Shown piece after piece: positions 63,619-64,000 of a DNA stretch of 64,000 bases. Under the pieces are notes generated by a model. It saw only the letters and a list, made by a program, of their open reading frames with translations, made no database searches and had not been told where the DNA came from. The position numbers and the translations under genes are program-made. The DNA is taken from assembly GCF_003048905.1 (NCBI RefSeq), contig NZ_PIRO01000001.1, positions 62,001 to 126,000 of the forward strand, in the 5' to 3' direction. The stretch comes from Campylobacter concisus. GTDB lineage: Bacteria; Campylobacterota; Campylobacteria; Campylobacterales; Campylobacteraceae. Every line of letters starts with the position of its first letter. The first letter of the stretch is position 1.

Positions 63619-64000
63619 AAGTTCAGTTTGTGGATATTTTTATGGCGATGAATACGACTATATTTTGCTTGTTTCTTTCACGCAAAAACAAAGCTATAAA
63701 TTTTTATTTAAAAATGGCAAAATTTATAAAGAAGACTTTGATCACGAATGTGATAAAAACGAGTTTGAAACAGCTCTTAAAAAGCTATGCAATGAATATG
63801 TAAATAAAATTTTAGAGCATCAAGAAGAACTAAACGAGTATGAAAAAATTTACGCTAGTCGAAAAAACTTTAACAAATTTATCAAAAGACACCACTTCTT
63901 AAAATACGAGATTAGAAAATTTCAAAACAAGATATCTCACTTTTATGAGACCCTTTCGATTTGTCAAAGCGAGCAACAAAATTTAAAAAAAGAGCTTAAA
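63608..64000 (+). CDS. hypothetical protein, 5' part only (runs off window)
   Basis: The first 131 codons are open to the right edge, starting at ATG 63608 inside the end of tgt. The visible part begins [20 protein letters not shown] and becomes strongly charged and helical ([20 protein letters not shown], then a Glu/Lys-rich stretch). The charged helical N-terminal half would suit a CorA-like transporter cytoplasmic domain, but the membrane part is not visible, so this is only a suggestion. Confidence 0.7.
   Translation, partial: MSYKSSVCGYFYGDEYDYILLVSFTQKQSYKFLFKNGKIYKEDFDHECDKNEFETALKKLCNEYVNKILEHQEELNEYEKIYASRKNFNKFIKRHHFLKYEIRKFQNKISHFYETLSICQSEQQNLKKELK

Noticed and set aside
1-64000. 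CRISPR arrays, insertion sequences, prophage genes and long homopolymer phase-variable tracts
   Set aside because: Scanning by eye found no spaced direct repeats, transposase or integrase motifs, phage structural genes or long poly-G/C tracts.

Overview
The window comes from the chromosome of an epsilonproteobacterium, most likely a Campylobacter of the concisus/curvus type. The reasons are AT-rich DNA (by eye in the high 30s % GC), AAGGA-type ribosome binding sites, many overlapping ATGA/TTGA/TAATG gene junctions, and gene strings that I recall from Campylobacter jejuni: valS-met transporter; era-hslU-hslV-rplI-argG; S4-tsaE-lptB-rpoN; flgA-ubiX-coaD-tmk-hisS-speA-aspB; thiSFGH; mtaB-mscS-aroB-tgt. 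The window is almost fully coding. No gap without a gene exceeds about 260 bases, and I see no insertion sequence, prophage, rRNA or CRISPR array.

Region by region. 1-4205: the end of an alpha-2-macroglobulin gene, then valS. 4205-7757: a methionine ABC transporter (metN, metI, two metQ paralogues). A 257-base leader before the first metQ holds a 19-codon Met/Cys ORF, a 20-bp hairpin, a competing hairpin and a hairpin that masks the metQ ribosome binding site. 7869-11592: DedA, murI, ftsW, murG. 11584-14425: tRNA-Arg with anticodon GCG and four poorly characterised genes, one with a C-terminal J domain. 14426-19998 (minus): rpoN, lptB, tsaE, an S4 protein, a siderophore-type esterase and a CfrA/FepA-like receptor with a Fur-box-like site upstream. 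20201-24627: argG, rplI, hslV, hslU, era.

24687-33985 is a nine-gene operon for a type IV pilus/type II secretion-like machine, the Cts competence system of Campylobacter. Its order (PilM-PilN fusion, PilO-like, PilP-like, secretin, ExeA-like ATPase, TPR membrane protein, an extra exported protein, GspE-like ATPase, GspF-like platform) matches mshI-J-K-L-M-N-E-G of the MSHA pilus, without pilin genes. A CetB-like PAS protein and a soluble chemoreceptor with a decayed zinc-binding-like domain follow directly.

35779-37871 (minus): a SixA-like phosphatase, a DUF455 ferritin-like protein and an NlpC/P60-like lipoprotein. 38011-47323: murA, moeA, tRNA-Gly, flgA (whose frame runs out of the tRNA gene with no ordinary start codon), ubiX, coaD, tmk, hisS, speA, aspB/C. 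47323-50905: thiS, thiF, thiG, thiH and a ThiE/TenI-like protein. 50942-62409 (minus): a membrane protein, mog, an FtsH homologue whose HEXXH motif is replaced by YQGAK, mtaB, an MscS channel, aroB, a TrkA-like protein and an Mla-type lipid transporter (mlaE, mlaF, mlaD, lipoprotein). 62488-64000: tgt and the start of an unfinished gene.

The best candidates for undescribed biology are the met leader (5871-6092), the flgA/tRNA-Gly overlap, the FtsH pseudoprotease, and the MSHA-like cts operon with its attached sensor pair.
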